From positions 1 through 46,996 of the forward strand of contig JAGQMJ010000003.1 of assembly GCA_020428685.1 (NCBI GenBank): 46,996 bases of DNA, written 5' to 3'. Origin of the DNA: Candidatus Kaiserbacteria bacterium (GTDB taxonomy: Bacteria > Patescibacteriota > Minisyncoccia > Phycocordibacterales > UBA918). This document shows, piece after piece, positions 23,239 to 33,219 of the stretch (its first letter is position 1; the number at the start of each line of letters is the position of its first letter). Made by a program: the position numbers and the translations under genes. The notes beneath the pieces are model-generated. The model made no database searches and was not told the origin of the DNA. It saw only the letters and a program-made list of their open reading frames with translations.

Positions 23239-23655
23239 ATGAAAATTATGCAACGCGCCTTTACTTTGATCGAGCTTTTGATAGTGATTGCTATCATCGG
23301 CATTTTGGCTACGGTTATTTTGGCGGCACTTAATGACGCTCGAGTGCAGGGAATGGAAGCTAAGATGATTTCTGAAATTGACAGTATCGCAAAAACGGCT
23401 GCTATAGATGAGTCAAAATCTTTTACCTTTGATACGGTCTGTGGTTCAAATGGTAGAGCTACATCAACTACAATTCTAAATCTGATTACATCTATTAATT
23501 CTATAGCGTCTACCACCCTGACCTGCAACAGTGATACTACCGAATATGCCATTTCGGTCCCGCTACGTTCAGCTCATTGGTGCGTCGATAGTGTAGGAAC
23601 AAAAAAGGAGATACCAAATGCTTTGACCGTTGGAGTTGATTTTTCTTGCCCATAA
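23239..23655 (+). CDS. Second type IV pilin, with Ala at the cleavage position
   Basis: The 138-residue prepilin-like protein resembles the first pilin in leader, helix (FTLIELLIVIAIIGILA, then LNDARVQG) and a C-terminal region with conserved Cys (TVCGSNG, LTCNSD, HWCVD, FSCP). The residue before the cleavage point is Ala (MQRA|FTL) instead of the near-invariant Gly. ATG 23239 is chosen because TATAAT (23226-23231) ends 7 bases before it and overlaps the longer reading frame; 23248 is also possible. It overlaps no neighbour and ends 2 bases before the prepilin peptidase start. Confidence 0.88.
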   Translation: MKIMQRAFTLIELLIVIAIIGILATVILAALNDARVQGMEAKMISEIDSIAKTAAIDESKSFTFDTVCGSNGRATSTTILNLITSINSIASTTLTCNSDTTEYAISVPLRSAHWCVDSVGTKKEIPNALTVGVDFSCP

Positions 23656-23657
23656 TT

Positions 23658-24506
23658 ATGGAGGGGTCACTTTTTTCGCTGCTTGCATTTGGAGTGAGTA
23701 TGCCGTATTTGTACTTCATCGCTTTTGGATTCGGGATTATTATCGGTAGCTTTTTAAATGTATACATCTATCGCTTCCATACAGGGAAGTCGCTGGCTGG
23801 AAGCTCGCATTGTCTGTCTTGCACTACGCCGCTCAAGTGGTATGAGTTATTTCCGCTTTTCTCCTTTCTTTTTCTGCGAGCCAAGTGTCGTACTTGTGGT
23901 TGTTCTATCCCGAGTCGATACTTCCTGGTCGAGCTTCTGACCGGACTTTTATTTGCTGCAGCCCTGCTGCTTTCTCTGGACTTGGTCGAAGTGTTGATTG
24001 TTTGGTTCATCTTTTCGATATTGGTAGTCATTACCGTTTATGATTTTTATCACTACATAATTCCTGACAGTCTGACAGTCGCTCTGACTCTGGCCATCCT
24101 CATCTTGTTTGGATACCAGTATCTTTTGTTTCCATTTGAAATAAGTTTTTTACTATTTGAAGTTTTGGCGGCATTGGGTGGAGTTGGGTTTTTCTTGTTC
24201 TTGTGGCTGATTTCTAAGGGGCGCTGGCTTGGCTTCGGGGATGTGAAGTTGGCCTTTCCACTCGGACTTTTGGCGGGGTCATCGTTGGTTTTTTCGTTTG
24301 TTGTTTTATCGTTTTGGATTGGGGCGATTGTTAGTTTGCTGATTATTGGTTTTGAAAAAGTGAGCAGGGGAAAAGCTCACTTACATTTACTCGCTCCAGC
24401 CCTTACAATGAAAAGCGCAGTCCCTTTCGCTCCCTTTTTGATAGCTAGTAGTTTGGTGACCTTGCTAACAAATTTCAATGTTCTGGAACTCTTTAGTTTT
24501 GCATAA
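23658..24506 (+). CDS. pilD: Prepilin peptidase PilD
   Basis: A 282-residue polytopic aspartyl protease with an N-terminal GSFLNVYIYR motif, the cytoplasmic double CxxC site (HCLSC and CRTCGC), and catalytic Asp residues in VYDFYHYIIPD and GFGDVKLA. It cleaves prepilin leaders and methylates the new N-terminus. ATG 23658 is preferred to the upstream TTG. It lies between the pilins and the minor-pilin cluster, whose first gene starts 1 base after its stop. The C-terminal helix region is of normal length. Confidence 0.95.
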   Translation: MEGSLFSLLAFGVSMPYLYFIAFGFGIIIGSFLNVYIYRFHTGKSLAGSSHCLSCTTPLKWYELFPLFSFLFLRAKCRTCGCSIPSRYFLVELLTGLLFAAALLLSLDLVEVLIVWFIFSILVVITVYDFYHYIIPDSLTVALTLAILILFGYQYLLFPFEISFLLFEVLAALGGVGFFLFLWLISKGRWLGFGDVKLAFPLGLLAGSSLVFSFVVLSFWIGAIVSLLIIGFEKVSRGKAHLHLLAPALTMKSAVPFAPFLIASSLVTLLTNFNVLELFSFA

Positions 24507-24507
24507 A

Positions 24508-25086
24508 GTGAATAATCAAAAACAAAAACAAATTAATCAATCAGGATTTGGTTTGGTTGAGTTGATGGTTAGTATCAGTATCATGGTGATAGTGGCTTCT
24601 ATTATCATGACCAAGCAGAGCGCCTTTAATGGATCGGTGTTGCTACGGAGCCAGGCTTATGAGGTGGCTTTTGATTTGAGAGAAGTGCAGCTTAGTGCAG
24701 TAAGTGCGGCTGGTAATACCGGAGTATTTCGTTCTGTTCTGGGTGTTCATTTTGATACCGCCAATGCAGGACATTACGCTATCTTTAAAGACGCTGACGC
24801 TGACGGTTTTTATGATTCTGGTGAAGAGTATGGAATTCAGGGGGCTTTAGATTCAAGGTTCGAAGTTAGGAGTCTGCGAGCTGTTGGTGCTGCTATTACA
24901 GGTAATGATGTATCGGTTGTTTTTGTCCGTCCAAACTTCGACGCTAGATTTTTTGACAGTAGTGGAACAGAAATTAATGCGTCCAGTATCGAGATAGATA
25001 TCGCTAGAATTGGCTTTACCGGTACTGGGCCTGATGTGTTGCGTACAGTTGAAGTAACTTCAACTGGGCAGATTGCTGTAAAATAA
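24508..25086 (+). CDS. Minor pilin, GspH/FimT-like
   Basis: The 192-residue prepilin has leader VNNQKQKQINQSG and cleavage site G|FGLVELMVSISIMVIVASII with Glu5. The C-terminal part (about 45-190) has no Cys and looks beta-rich; DADADGFYDSGEEYGIQG resembles a calcium-binding loop (D-x-D-x-D-G). GTG 24508 is preferred because it directly follows the pilD stop (TAAAGTG). It is the first of four minor pilins in tandem, which as a group probably prime pilus assembly (GspH-I-J-K order or a variant). Confidence 0.88.
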   Translation: MNNQKQKQINQSGFGLVELMVSISIMVIVASIIMTKQSAFNGSVLLRSQAYEVAFDLREVQLSAVSAAGNTGVFRSVLGVHFDTANAGHYAIFKDADADGFYDSGEEYGIQGALDSRFEVRSLRAVGAAITGNDVSVVFVRPNFDARFFDSSGTEINASSIEIDIARIGFTGTGPDVLRTVEVTSTGQIAVK

Positions 25087-25093
25087 TATCAAT

Positions 25094-25750
25094 ATGTTTT
25101 TTACCAATAAACAGTCTGGCTTCACTCTAATCGAAATGATTGTTTCGTTGGCTTTGTTTTCTACTGTGATTACAGTTTCGGTGGGTGCGCTGCTTACTTT
25201 GATTGCGACCAATCAAGATTTACAAAATGAACAAACTGTCATGACCAACCTTTCTTTTGCTCTCGACAGTATGACTCGCGAGCTAAGGACGGGGACAAAT
25301 TATTATTGTGATGCACAAAACTCTAAAAACTCTGGATCAAGTGGAGAAAAAATATTTCGTGATGGTGATGCTTTAGATTTTGATCCCGTACAAGATTGTA
25401 CTAGTGGTAATTCAAACTCTCGAACTTACCAAGGTATTTCTTTTATAGAAGGGGGTAAAAGTATAACAAAAATAGCAAATACCAGAATTGTGTATTTCTA
25501 TGATTCTACAGACGGAAAAATTTATCGACGAATTAGCGGTCAGAATGCTCAACCAATAACATCCTCAGACATCTATATCCAGAAGGCAGAGTTTTTTGTG
25601 TCTGGCAGTAAGCCCCAGAGTGCTGGAGGGGCCGGTATAAACGACCAAGCTGTGATTACTGTCTATATCGAGGCTCGGGAAATAGACGGAACTGAAAAAG
25701 ATCCTTATAAGATGCAGACGACAGTCACGCAAAGAACTTTGGATATATGA
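25094..25750 (+). CDS. Minor pilin, PilW/GspJ-like
   Basis: The 218-residue prepilin has a short leader MFFTNKQSG and cleavage site G|FTLIEMIVSLALFSTVI with Glu5. The globular domain (about 35-215) shows a repeated-strand pattern typical of GspJ/PilW (ALDSMTRELRTG, later YFYDSTDGKIYRRI). The stop overlaps the next start (ATGA at 25747-25750), so translation is coupled. Assignment among minor pilin types is by position and size. Confidence 0.85.
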   Translation: MFFTNKQSGFTLIEMIVSLALFSTVITVSVGALLTLIATNQDLQNEQTVMTNLSFALDSMTRELRTGTNYYCDAQNSKNSGSSGEKIFRDGDALDFDPVQDCTSGNSNSRTYQGISFIEGGKSITKIANTRIVYFYDSTDGKIYRRISGQNAQPITSSDIYIQKAEFFVSGSKPQSAGGAGINDQAVITVYIEAREIDGTEKDPYKMQTTVTQRTLDI

Positions 25751-26331
25751 TGCAAAACAATAATCAACAATCTGGATTTACTCTGGTCGAGACTCTAGTC
25801 GCCATCACTATTTTACTGCTTGTTATCACGGGACCAATGTCTATCAGTGCTAGGGCAGCCAAAAGTACTAGTTTTTCAAGTGAGCAAGTAGTAGCATTTT
25901 TCTTGGCTCAAGAAGGGGCAGAGATAGCTCAAAAAGGAAGAGACGATATTCTCTTGGCAAACTTCACCAATCCGACTACGGCTTGGAATACTTTCACTAA
26001 CACAAGCGGCACATTTCAACATTGTTTTGGTGCAAATGGTTGTGGGCTTGAATTAAATACTAATGCGGCTGGAACTCTTAAGAATCCAGTAAATTGTTCT
26101 GGAACGAGCTGCACTTTGTATGTAGACAGCAACACTGCAAATACTCGCTCGCGGTACACACATACTTCCTCAGGGAATACTGCTACTTCTTACTTGCGGG
26201 TAATAAAAATGCAGAAGTATGGCGAAAGGGAGGTCAAGGTTACTTCGACAGTTTATTGGCGTACCGGTTCACAAAAAGAATCACAAAAGGTCGAGGTGGA
26301 AACTTACTTGTTTAACATCTATGGAAATTAG
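25747..26331 (+). CDS. Minor pilin, PilV/GspI-like
   Basis: The 194-residue prepilin has leader MMQNNNQQSG and cleavage site G|FTLVETLVAITILLLVITG with Glu5. LVETLVAI and the following AFFLAQEGAEIAQ-like block (VAFFLAQEGAEIAQKGRDD) are common in PilV/GspI-like proteins. A Cys-containing loop (FGANGCGLEL, NCSGTSC) suggests a disulfide. It overlaps the upstream minor pilin by 4 bases and is followed 1 base later by the PilX-like gene. Confidence 0.85.
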   Translation: MMQNNNQQSGFTLVETLVAITILLLVITGPMSISARAAKSTSFSSEQVVAFFLAQEGAEIAQKGRDDILLANFTNPTTAWNTFTNTSGTFQHCFGANGCGLELNTNAAGTLKNPVNCSGTSCTLYVDSNTANTRSRYTHTSSGNTATSYLRVIKMQKYGEREVKVTSTVYWRTGSQKESQKVEVETYLFNIYGN

Positions 26332-26332
26332 T

Positions 26333-28944
<2,612 letters not shown>

Positions 28945-28960
28945 GGGTGAGAATGTTATT

Positions 28961-29266
28961 ATGCCAATCATGAAAAGAGAAGATATTGAACACTTGGCAC
29001 GTTTGTCACGTTTACGTCTCACAGAAGACGAGTTGTCGCATTTTGAATCTGAACTATCATCCATCATGTCTTATGTTGGTGAAGTTTCTAGTATCGCAGA
29101 AAGCGAGGAAGACTCTGCTCCGCAAGTAGGTGTGGTTTACAACGTGTTTAGAAAAGACGAAGTTACCAATAAACCAAATGAATTCACAGCTGATATCATC
29201 GCTGAAATGCCGCACACGCAAGGTCGAATGCTGTCTGTTAAAAAGATTTTGAATACCGAAAATTAG
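28961..29266 (+). CDS. gatC: Asp/Glu-tRNA amidotransferase subunit GatC
   Basis: The 101-residue protein has the GatC pattern: an N-terminal helix (IEHLARLSRLRLTEDEL) with an invariant LARL-type motif, an acidic linker, and a tail with PNEFTADIIAEMPH and a final VKKIL. GatC wraps around GatA and GatB and stabilises the complex that makes Gln-tRNA(Gln) and/or Asn-tRNA(Asn). It lies 1 base before gatA. ATG 28970 (MKRED) is a possible shorter start. Confidence 0.93.
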   Translation: MPIMKREDIEHLARLSRLRLTEDELSHFESELSSIMSYVGEVSSIAESEEDSAPQVGVVYNVFRKDEVTNKPNEFTADIIAEMPHTQGRMLSVKKILNTEN

Positions 29267-29267
29267 T

Positions 29268-30680
29268 ATGGAAACCGTAAGTGAATTGAGAAAGAAGTTT
29301 GTGGCAGGTGAATACACTCCGACTGAGGCGATTGAAAAATCATTCTCAGTGATAAAAGAAAAAGACTCAGACATCAATGCCTTTTTGGAAGTCTATGAAG
29401 ATGCGCTCGAACAAGCCAAGGCAGCGACAGATAGATATATCAAAGAAGGGGATGCGGCGCCGGCACTACTCGGCGTACCGTTTGCGATTAAAAATAATAT
29501 TTTAATCAAAGGTAAAAAAGCAACCGGAGCTTCAAAAATTCTCGAAAATTATACCGCAGTTTATGATGCAACCATCATCAAGCGATTGAAGGCAGCTGGA
29601 GCTATTTTTGTAGGGGCAACCAATATGGATGAGTTTGCGATGGGAGGGTCAACCGAAAATTCTGCTTTTGGTCCAACCAAGAATCCGCTTGATACTGAGC
29701 GAGTGCCAGGAGGCTCATCGGGTGGTTCAGCCGCGGCGGTAGCCATGGGGGCAGTGCCAGCAGCTATTGGGACAGACACCGGCGGTTCTATTCGCCAGCC
29801 AGCCAGCTTCTGTGGTTTGGTCGGGTTTAAGCCAACATACGGCGCTGTTTCTCGGTACGGCTTGATGGCGATGGGTTCTTCGCTAGATCAGGCTGGTCCA
29901 CTGACCAACTCAGTAGCTGATGCAGAATTGATACATGGAGTAATGGCTGGAAAAGATGAGATGGATGCTACTACTTTAGAGAGTGACTCCTATCCAGAAG
30001 TGGCTGTCAAAGAGAAGATGACTTTTGGAGTGCCTCGACAATTCTTGTCTGATGGAGTTGACGAAGATGTTTTGAAAGTTTTCAACCAACACGTAGCAGA
30101 GCTAGAAGCGGCTGGTCACAAGATTGTTGATGTTGATTTGCCTATCTTTGAGAAAGGTTTGGCAGCTTACTATATCGTAATGCCGGCTGAGGTTTCTTCA
30201 AACTTGGCTCGTTATGACGGTATCCGTTATGGCTTTTCAGCTGAAGGTGACAATCTTTTGGATGTGTACGAAAAGTCTCGTGCCGAAGGTTTTGGCGCTG
30301 AAGTGAAGCGACGGATTTTGCTCGGCACGCATGTGTTGTCTTCTGGGTATTATGATGCGTATTATGGTAAGGCCGAATTGGTTCGCAAGAAAATGCGTGC
30401 CGAGCTAAATGAAGTGTTCAAGACTGTTGATATCATTCTTACTCCGACTGCTCCAACTCCGGCCTTCAAGCTAGGTGAAAAATCAGATCCGTTGGCGATG
30501 TATCGTCAGGATATCTTCACTGTACCAGTCAATCTAACTGGTGTTCCGGCACTGACATTTCCGATGGGAAGTGTAGAACGAGAAGAAAAAACTTTACCAA
30601 TTGGGGTACAATATATTGCACCACATGGCGGCGACAGTAGACTGTTTGCTGCTGGTAAAGCAATCTATGATGCTCGATAA
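29268..30680 (+). CDS. gatA: Asp/Glu-tRNA amidotransferase subunit GatA
   Basis: A 470-residue amidase-signature protein with the catalytic Ser-cisSer-Lys set: Lys in PFAIKNNIL, and serines in PGGSSGGSAAAV and GTDTGGSIRQPA. GatA releases ammonia from glutamine and channels it to GatB. Gene order gatC-gatA is normal, but gatB does not follow; it must lie elsewhere. The next gene overlaps its 3' end by 14 bases. Length and motifs are fully typical. Confidence 0.96.
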   Translation: METVSELRKKFVAGEYTPTEAIEKSFSVIKEKDSDINAFLEVYEDALEQAKAATDRYIKEGDAAPALLGVPFAIKNNILIKGKKATGASKILENYTAVYDATIIKRLKAAGAIFVGATNMDEFAMGGSTENSAFGPTKNPLDTERVPGGSSGGSAAAVAMGAVPAAIGTDTGGSIRQPASFCGLVGFKPTYGAVSRYGLMAMGSSLDQAGPLTNSVADAELIHGVMAGKDEMDATTLESDSYPEVAVKEKMTFGVPRQFLSDGVDEDVLKVFNQHVAELEAAGHKIVDVDLPIFEKGLAAYYIVMPAEVSSNLARYDGIRYGFSAEGDNLLDVYEKSRAEGFGAEVKRRILLGTHVLSSGYYDAYYGKAELVRKKMRAELNEVFKTVDIILTPTAPTPAFKLGEKSDPLAMYRQDIFTVPVNLTGVPALTFPMGSVEREEKTLPIGVQYIAPHGGDSRLFAAGKAIYDAR

Positions 30681-31305
30681 ATTAATTCAATCAGATAGTC
30701 CAATTTTTACTGATAGAGTTCTGGAAGCACCTTCTGTGAATGGTGCTTTTGGTAGTAGTGTTAACATCTTTGATTTATTTAGCAAAAGCGAGTTGCTAAC
30801 CGCTGGAGGAATATTAGGTTTTTTAGGCTTTATTTGGTCTATTTATACCGTCATTGCTTTCTTGTTGTGTATTCTAATGATGGTACTTTATGTCTACGCA
30901 TCCATCAAGAAGAATTATTACAATGATTTGATCACCCAGTCTTTGCGTGATGAAGAGCGGCTTTATGATGAACACTACCGAGGAGCGGCAAGGAACAGTC
31001 GCTTGAAAGATGTGCTGATGCACTCCGAATCAGATAATCCAAACGATTGGAAGTTGGCGATTATCGAAGCCGATATAATCCTAGATGGTTTGTTGAAGCA
31101 GCGTGGTTATGCTGGTAATTCTCTAGGGGAAAGGTTGAAGAGTATTTCATCTAACCAGCTTGGTTCAATAAATGATGCATGGGAAGCTCACAAAATACGT
31201 AATAGAATCGCACACGATGGGGCAGACTTTGTACTGACCAAGCGTATAGCACAAGAAACAATCGCTCGTTATCAAAGGATTTTTAGTGAGTTTGGTGTAA
31301 CTTAG
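30667..31305 (+). CDS. Membrane protein with HEPN-like RNxxAH motif
   Basis: I do not recognise a characterised family. The 212-residue protein (ATG 30667, overlapping gatA by 14 bases) has two hydrophobic segments close together (about residues 34-50 and 53-78) and a helical cytoplasmic domain (about 85-212). Its C-terminal part reads DAWEAHKIRNRIAHDG, matching the R-x4-H pattern of HEPN domains, with a preceding helix LAIIEADIILDGLLKQRGY typical of HEPN-like four-helix bundles. HEPN proteins are often RNases or nucleotide-binding factors. The motif is short and the nuclease role is only a hypothesis. Co-transcription with gatCA is likely. Confidence 0.7.
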   Translation: MMLDKLIQSDSPIFTDRVLEAPSVNGAFGSSVNIFDLFSKSELLTAGGILGFLGFIWSIYTVIAFLLCILMMVLYVYASIKKNYYNDLITQSLRDEERLYDEHYRGAARNSRLKDVLMHSESDNPNDWKLAIIEADIILDGLLKQRGYAGNSLGERLKSISSNQLGSINDAWEAHKIRNRIAHDGADFVLTKRIAQETIARYQRIFSEFGVT

Positions 31306-31373
31306 GTTGCCAAATGAGCAAAAATGGTGTATTTTCACAGTCTACTTAGATATTATTTAAGTATAGAAGATAG

Positions 31374-31384
31374 TATAGCGGGGT
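31374..31384 (+). repeat. Copy of the tRNA-fMet 5' end, 146 bases upstream
   Basis: TATAGCGGGGT is identical to 31520-31530, which spans the 5' end of tRNA-fMet. A second fragment, GAGGAGAGGT at 31477-31486, matches the tRNA D-arm (31532-31541). The two fragments are adjacent in the tRNA but separated here by about 92 bases. Confidence 0.6.
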
Positions 31385-31490
31385 GAAAAAGTCTGGGAGA
31401 CTTTTGCAAGACCTTGCCAGCTAGTTCTGGAGCGTGCGACAGAAATAGCGACAAGGTGTACAGATCCTGTAAGGATGAGGAGAGGTGACG
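31385..31490 (+). other. Structured non-coding segment upstream of tRNA-fMet
   Basis: Several short hairpins can be drawn: AAAAGTCT-GGG-AGACTTTT (31386-31404), an outer stem ACCTTG/CAAGGT enclosing CCAG-N6-CTGG, and ATCC-N5-GGAT. There is no convincing reading frame. It could be a tRNA leader, a small RNA or the remains of a disrupted tRNA copy; I recognise no known RNA family. Confidence 0.4.
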
Positions 31491-31522
31491 CATTCGTTGC
31501 TACAGAAGTAAAAATACAATAT

Positions 31523-31593
31523 AGCGGGGTAGAGGAGAGGTACCTCGGGAGGCTCATAACCTCCAGACCCCGGTTCGATTCCGGGCCCCGCAA
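31523..31593 (+). tRNA. tRNA-Met(CAU), probably the initiator
   Basis: A 71-base cloverleaf: acceptor AGCGGGG with CCCCGCA, D-arm GAGG/CCTC, anticodon stem GGAGG/CCTCC around CTCATAA and T-arm CCCGG/CCGGG. Position 1:72 is an A-A mismatch, the hallmark position that is unpaired in bacterial initiator tRNAs (C-A in E. coli). The anticodon stem has two G-C pairs next to the loop where E. coli fMet has three. CCA is not encoded; CAA follows the discriminator. Confidence 0.9.
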
Positions 31594-31597
31594 CAAA

Positions 31598-31633
31598 TAT
31601 AATAAAAACCAGCATTAGCTGGTTTTTATTATA
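31598..31633. terminator. Terminator after tRNA-fMet
   Basis: Perfect 15-bp arms 31598-31612 and 31619-31633 with loop CATTAG; AT-rich outer stem and CCAG/CTGG inner stem. Confidence 0.9.
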
Positions 31634-31675
31634 CTTTGGCTGCGGAGGCAAGAGAGCAAATTGATTTGCTCTCGT

Positions 31676-31686
31676 CGGAATCGAAC
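31676..31686 (-). repeat. Inverted copy of the tRNA-fMet T-loop
   Basis: CGGAATCGAAC is the exact reverse complement of 31573-31583 in the tRNA T-arm. It lies between the tRNA terminator and a direct copy of the tRNA 3' end. Confidence 0.6.
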
Positions 31687-31765
31687 AGCCGGAGTGATAT
31701 GGCTCTGCCACGAGCGAGGCCGGGGAGGAAGTTCTTATGAGCGTAGCGAATTAGAAACTTGACCC

Positions 31766-31787
31766 TCGATTCCGGGCCCCGCAACAA
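31766..31787 (+). repeat. Direct 22-base copy of the tRNA-fMet 3' end
   Basis: Identical over 22 bases to 31575-31596, covering half the T-loop, the 3' acceptor strand, the discriminator and three flanking bases. Such partial 3' copies are typical of tRNA-targeted integration sites; no integrase or element is left in the 170 bases between. Confidence 0.85.
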
Positions 31788-31789
31788 GT

Positions 31790-31832
31790 AAAAGAAAAAG
31801 GCCGCGAGCTTCGCCCGCGGCCTTTTTCTTTT
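31790..31832. terminator. Bidirectional terminator between the tRNA-fMet region and the MFS-like gene
   Basis: Perfect 17-bp arms 31790-31806 and 31816-31832, with A-rich and T-rich outer ends. The 3' arm abuts the C-terminus of the minus-strand gene. Confidence 0.9.
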
Positions 31833-32412
31833 AAAGCACTCTCCGAGGGAGAAAATAAATATAAGCAGCAGCAGTGATGGAAAGGACGCTCATGATTATA
31901 AAAAGCGGATCAAAGCCGTATCGTGATGCGATAAAGCCTCCAACAGTTGCTCCGGCTGTTATCATAAAATAATTCATAGCTTCCCAGGCACCCCAACCGC
32001 TACCGGTTTTTCCGTCGGTCAGATGTTTTGTGTAAACTGAGTCAAAGGCTGGTGAGTAGATTGCTTCACCAAGGCCAATGATTACTTGAACAAACAAAAG
32101 ATCTGCTACAGAATCAACAAACAGAAATAGAAAAAACGCAATTCCAATCAGTAGATATCCAACAACAATAATCAGTTCGCTCTCCTTAACTTTGTCTGAC
32201 CATCTGCCCATAAGTAGGGTAGTGACACCAGCCACAATAGCAAAGGTGGCAGCAGCAAAACTAGCGTCTAACAAATCGCCGCCAATGTCTTTTACAAAGA
32301 TAGCGAGAATTGGTCCCAGCATGGCGCCGGACATGAGTATGAGTGCATTGGTGGCTAATAGGATACGCAGGCTACGGTTTAAATAGTTTTCTGGAGTAAA
32401 TAAAAATTTCAT
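31831..32412 (-). CDS. Half-size MFS-type transporter (six membrane segments)
   Basis: The 193-residue protein has six transmembrane segments and the MFS loop 2-3 signature in degenerate form (GRWSDKVKES after helix 2). A normal MFS protein has twelve helices. The frame is intact, with its own promoter (TATAAT on the minus strand, 32419-32424, 6 bases before the ATG, so probably leaderless) and terminator, so it looks like a genuine half transporter that may dimerise. The substrate is unknown. Residues GLGEAIYSPAFDSVYTKH in helix 4-5 resemble drug-efflux MFS proteins. Confidence 0.85.
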   Translation of the reverse strand: MKFLFTPENYLNRSLRILLATNALILMSGAMLGPILAIFVKDIGGDLLDASFAAATFAIVAGVTTLLMGRWSDKVKESELIIVVGYLLIGIAFFLFLFVDSVADLLFVQVIIGLGEAIYSPAFDSVYTKHLTDGKTGSGWGAWEAMNYFMITAGATVGGFIASRYGFDPLFIIMSVLSITAAAYIYFLPRRVL

Positions 32413-32479
32413 GAGTAAATTATATCATTCAGTTATGTACTGTTTTGCAAATGCTGGTATCTGATATACTGTTCGGCAT

Positions 32480-33187
32480 ATGCAATGTGTAATTTTGGCG
32501 GCGGGTAAAGGAACTCGACTGCGACCACTGACAGAGAATATTCCAAAACCTCTAGTTAAGGTGGCAGGGAAAACTTTGCTTGATCATATAGTGAGTTCTT
32601 TGCCGAGTGCGGTAGATGAGCTGATTATTGTGACAGGCTATTTAGAAGAACAAATCCGAGAACATTGTGGTCAAGAGTTCTATGGGCGTAAAGTTACTTA
32701 CATTCACCAGTCTGAGCAAAAGGGTACGGCTGATGCGTTGTGGCTGTGTAAGGATTTGTTGAAGGGTAGATTTTTGTTTATGTTTGCTGATGATTTGCAT
32801 GGAGCCAATGATATTGCTCGAGCAACTTCATACACTCGCTCTATGCTCACTCTTACTACCGATACACCAGAGAAGTTTGGTATTGTGGTTCGTCACCCAG
32901 ATGGAACTTTGGCTGAAATGATTGAAAAGCCAGAGCATCCACCGTCCAATCTAGCATCGACTGGCGTGATGGTGTTGGATGATAATATCTTCAAGTTTGA
33001 TCCATTTGCCGTTGAAACAAAAGGCGAGTTTTACTTAACGGATGTTATTCAGCAATATGCAAAGGAGTTTCCGATTGCAGTAGTTGAACAAAATCTTTGG
33101 ATTCCGATTGGGTATCCAGAAGACATAGAAAAAGCGGAGGCTATACTTGGTTCATTGGTTCAGGATAGGCGGGCAAAAACCTGTTGA
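32480..33187 (+). CDS. Sugar-phosphate nucleotidyltransferase (RmlA/GlmU-N-like)
   Basis: The 235-residue protein has the nucleotidyltransferase signature LAAGKGTRLRPLTENIPKPLV at its N-terminus, the metal-binding Asp pair region FMFADDLHG, the sugar-binding EKPEHPPSN, and NLWIPIGYPEDIEKAE at the end. It transfers NMP to a sugar phosphate to make an NDP-sugar for surface glycans. There is no C-terminal acyltransferase domain, so it is not a bifunctional GlmU. TATACT (32465-32470) ends 9 bases before the ATG. It is a single gene unit; the substrate is not predictable. Confidence 0.92.
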   Translation: MQCVILAAGKGTRLRPLTENIPKPLVKVAGKTLLDHIVSSLPSAVDELIIVTGYLEEQIREHCGQEFYGRKVTYIHQSEQKGTADALWLCKDLLKGRFLFMFADDLHGANDIARATSYTRSMLTLTTDTPEKFGIVVRHPDGTLAEMIEKPEHPPSNLASTGVMVLDDNIFKFDPFAVETKGEFYLTDVIQQYAKEFPIAVVEQNLWIPIGYPEDIEKAEAILGSLVQDRRAKTC

Positions 33188-33211
33188 ATCAGATGAAAAA
33201 ATAGTGTACTC
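33184..33211 (+). promoter_or_regulatory. Possible promoter for the structured leader and elongator tRNA-Met
   Basis: TTGAAT (33184-33189) is followed after 17 bases by TACTCT (about 33207-33212). The -35 overlaps the stop codon of the preceding gene. It would give a leader of about 180 bases before the tRNA. Confidence 0.45.
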
Positions 33212-33219
33212 TGTCGCCA

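Noticed and set aside
31357-31711. Minus-strand reading frames across tRNA-fMet (including one with a GPGIEPGSGGYEPPEVPLLY segment)
   Set aside because: They are the reverse complement of the tRNA gene and its flanking repeats; this peptide type is a known artefact of annotating tRNA regions.
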